Source: Pedobacter ginsengisoli | GTDB lineage: Bacteria; Bacteroidota; Bacteroidia; Sphingobacteriales; Sphingobacteriaceae | Assembly (NCBI RefSeq): GCF_030244015.1 | Contig: NZ_JASSYX010000003.1 | Location: 744,001 to 808,000 of the forward strand | Direction of reading: 5' to 3' | Length of the DNA stretch: 64,000 nt | Part shown: piece by piece, positions 62,529 through 64,000 of the stretch | How the letters are laid out: each line of letters begins with the position of its first letter | Numbering within the stretch: position 1 is the first letter of the stretch | Translations under genes and position numbers: made by a program | Notes under the pieces: model-generated | Told to the model about the DNA's origin: nothing | What the model saw: the letters and a program-made list of their open reading frames with translations, nothing else | Database searches by the model: none

Positions 62529-64000
62529 CTAGTCTAATTTCGTTTTAGCTGCAGCAGCTTCTTCCTGCTCTTCCCACGCTCTCTGTATACGCTCAGATTC
62601 CGCATTTCCCTCAAAATCATGTGGCATATTTGAACTCATAGTTTGTGAAAAAGGTACAGTTTGCGGAATAAAATCTTCTTCAGCTCCAGGTTTACTGTAG
62701 TCATATGGCCAGCGGTAAACAGTTGGAATTTCTCCAGGCCAGTTGCCGTGCAGGTGCTCAACCGGAGCAGTCCATTCCAGTGTATTCGCTCCCCAAGGGT
62801 TTTGAGGTGCACGCTTGCCCTTAAATATGGAGTAAAAGAAGTTCCATAGAAATGCCACCTGTGCAAGTGCGCCGATGATCGCCGCCCATGTTACGAACAC
62901 GTTTACCGTTAGCCATTTCTGCATAAACTCAAACTCTGTAAAGGCATAGTAACGGCGGGGTACACCATCCAGGCCTAAAAAGTGCAGCGGGAAGAATACC
63001 AGATAAGCCGCGATAAAGGTTAACCAGAAATGCAGATAACCCAATTTGTTGTTCATCATTCTTCCGAACATTCTTGGATACCAGTGATAAACACCCGCAA
63101 GCATACCAAAGATCGCTGCAGAACCCATCACCAGGTGAAAGTGGGCAACTACAAAATAAGTATCGTGGAGATTAATATCCAGTGCGGCATTTCCCAGGAA
63201 TATACCGGTCAGACCTCCGGAAATAAAGAAAGAGACCAATCCAATGGCAAACAGCATCGCAGGGGTAAATTTGATATTACCGCGCCATAGCGTAGCCAGG
63301 TAATTAAAAGTTTTAACTGCTGAAGGTACCGCGATAATAAGGGTCGTGATCATAAATACACCCCCGAGCAACGGGTTCATGCCCGTCACAAACATGTGGT
63401 GACCCCACACAATAAACGATAAAGTAGTGATACCGATCAATGAATAGATCATCGCGTGGTAACCAAATATTGGCTTCCTTGAATTTATAGAGATGATCTC
63501 AGAAGAAATACCCAGAGCAGGCATAATTACAATATATACTTCCGGGTGACCAAGGAACCAGAACAAGTGCTGCCATAAAATCGGCGACCCTCCTTCATTC
63601 GGCAAAACCTGGGTACCCATTACAATATCAGAAAGATAGAAACTCGTTCCAAAACTACGGTCAAATATCAGGAGTACAACACCCGCTACCAATACAGGGA
63701 ATGACAGGATACCCAATATGGCAGTCAGAAAAAACGCCCAGATCGTCAATGGCATTTTCCAAAGGTCCATTCCTTTAGTACGCATGTTTAATACAGTAGT
63801 TACATAATTGATACCGCCCATTAAAGATGAAGCCACAAAAAGCACCATACTGATCAGCCATAAAGTCATTCCAAGGCCGGATCCGCTAATTGCCGTTGGC
63901 AAAGCAGATAAAGGCGGGTATACCGTCCATCCCGCACTCGCAGGGCCCGTTTGAATAAAAAAGGAGCTCATCATGATCACACAGGCTGAAAAGAAAAACC
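62529..64000 (-). CDS. ctaD: Cytochrome c oxidase subunit I, partial (5' end outside window)
   Basis: The C-terminal 490 residues of the heme-copper oxidase catalytic subunit; the frame is open to the last base, so the true start is beyond 64000. Visible ligands are the CuB His and cross-linked Tyr in WFLGHPEVYI, the two CuB histidines in WGHHMF, and the heme a3/heme a histidines in VVAHFHLVMG. NLHDTYFVVAHFH identifies an A-type enzyme. The C-terminal tail is long and charged (AWEEQEEAAAAK). A terminator follows, so the assembly genes after it may be transcribed separately. Confidence 0.95.
   Translation of the reverse strand, partial: FFFSACVIMMSSFFIQTGPASAGWTVYPPLSALPTAISGSGLGMTLWLISMVLFVASSLMGGINYVTTVLNMRTKGMDLWKMPLTIWAFFLTAILGILSFPVLVAGVVLLIFDRSFGTSFYLSDIVMGTQVLPNEGGSPILWQHLFWFLGHPEVYIVIMPALGISSEIISINSRKPIFGYHAMIYSLIGITTLSFIVWGHHMFVTGMNPLLGGVFMITTLIIAVPSAVKTFNYLATLWRGNIKFTPAMLFAIGLVSFFISGGLTGIFLGNAALDINLHDTYFVVAHFHLVMGSAAIFGMLAGVYHWYPRMFGRMMNNKLGYLHFWLTFIAAYLVFFPLHFLGLDGVPRRYYAFTEFEFMQKWLTVNVFVTWAAIIGALAQVAFLWNFFYSIFKGKRAPQNPWGANTLEWTAPVEHLHGNWPGEIPTVYRWPYDYSKPGAEEDFIPQTVPFSQTMSSNMPHDFEGNAESERIQRAWEEQEEAAAAKTKLD

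Noticed and set aside
1..64000. tRNA, rRNA, CRISPR or insertion sequences
   Set aside because: Gaps between genes are short, and I saw no T-loop-like motif, repeat-spacer array or transposase-like product; this was a reading by eye, not a program run.

Overview
The window looks like a chromosomal segment of a Sphingobacteriaceae-type Bacteroidota, most likely Pedobacter or a close relative. The evidence is two SusC/SusD pairs, a hybrid two-component sensor with a sugar-binding sensor half, -7 boxes of the Bacteroidota form TAnnTTTG, DUF1800/DUF1501 and DUF3472 proteins, a cobalamin-dependent ribonucleotide reductase, and a Bacteroidota-type caa3/aa3 oxidase cluster. Genes are dense on both strands. 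I saw no rRNA, tRNA, CRISPR array, transposase or phage gene. The assignment to genus is by impression of protein similarity, not by a search.

Region 1 (1-10.4 kb) is a fructan utilisation locus. It has the N-terminal half of a hybrid sensor on the minus strand. Divergent from it is a tight operon of sugar porter, fructokinase, SusC, SusD and a GH32 fructan hydrolase, closed by a strong bidirectional hairpin. Fructan would be bound at the surface, cut by GH32, and the fructose imported and phosphorylated, with fructose sensed by the hybrid sensor. Region 2 (10.4-16.5 kb) holds a class II ribonucleotide reductase, HemW, a short-chain dehydrogenase and a secreted DUF5077/DUF3472 protein. Region 3 (16.5-27.5 kb) holds a DUF1800/DUF1501 pair and scattered secreted carbohydrate enzymes (GH76, aldose epimerase, GH2, PQQ-type sugar dehydrogenase) around a LacI regulator.

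Region 4 (27.6-43 kb) is the most unusual part. A seven-gene minus-strand operon runs SusC, SusD, DUF3823 lipoprotein, a 1182-residue lipoprotein fusing ThuA, a PVC-type dehydrogenase propeller, HEAT repeats, a lectin-like domain and an azurin-like copper domain, then a second ThuA lipoprotein, a Gfo/Idh/MocA oxidoreductase and a tagatose/psicose-3-epimerase-type protein. A divergent AraC regulator stands at its head. Two paralogous JmjC-like cupin genes in the same orientation bracket the whole block. I infer an oxidative route for a glycoside or sugar in which electrons leave through a covalently attached cupredoxin; the substrate is unknown.

Region 5 (43-52.3 kb) holds a VWA/MoxR pair with a hairpin repeat element between them, a membrane metallophosphoesterase, a UbiA-like membrane protein, and a three-gene operon of an S9-peptidase-like protein that has lost its catalytic Ser and His, a histidine kinase and its response regulator. 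Region 6 (52.5-55.2 kb) holds a TPR protein, a DUF4286 protein and RmlC. Region 7 (55.3-64 kb) runs on the minus strand: cytochrome c oxidase subunit I (cut by the window end), heme A synthase, heme O synthase (TTG start), two subunit III proteins, subunit IV, a SCO-like protein with no cysteine at all, a DUF420 protein with an EF-hand-like loop, a small CxxC membrane protein, DUF983, DUF2461 and an OmpA-family lipoprotein.
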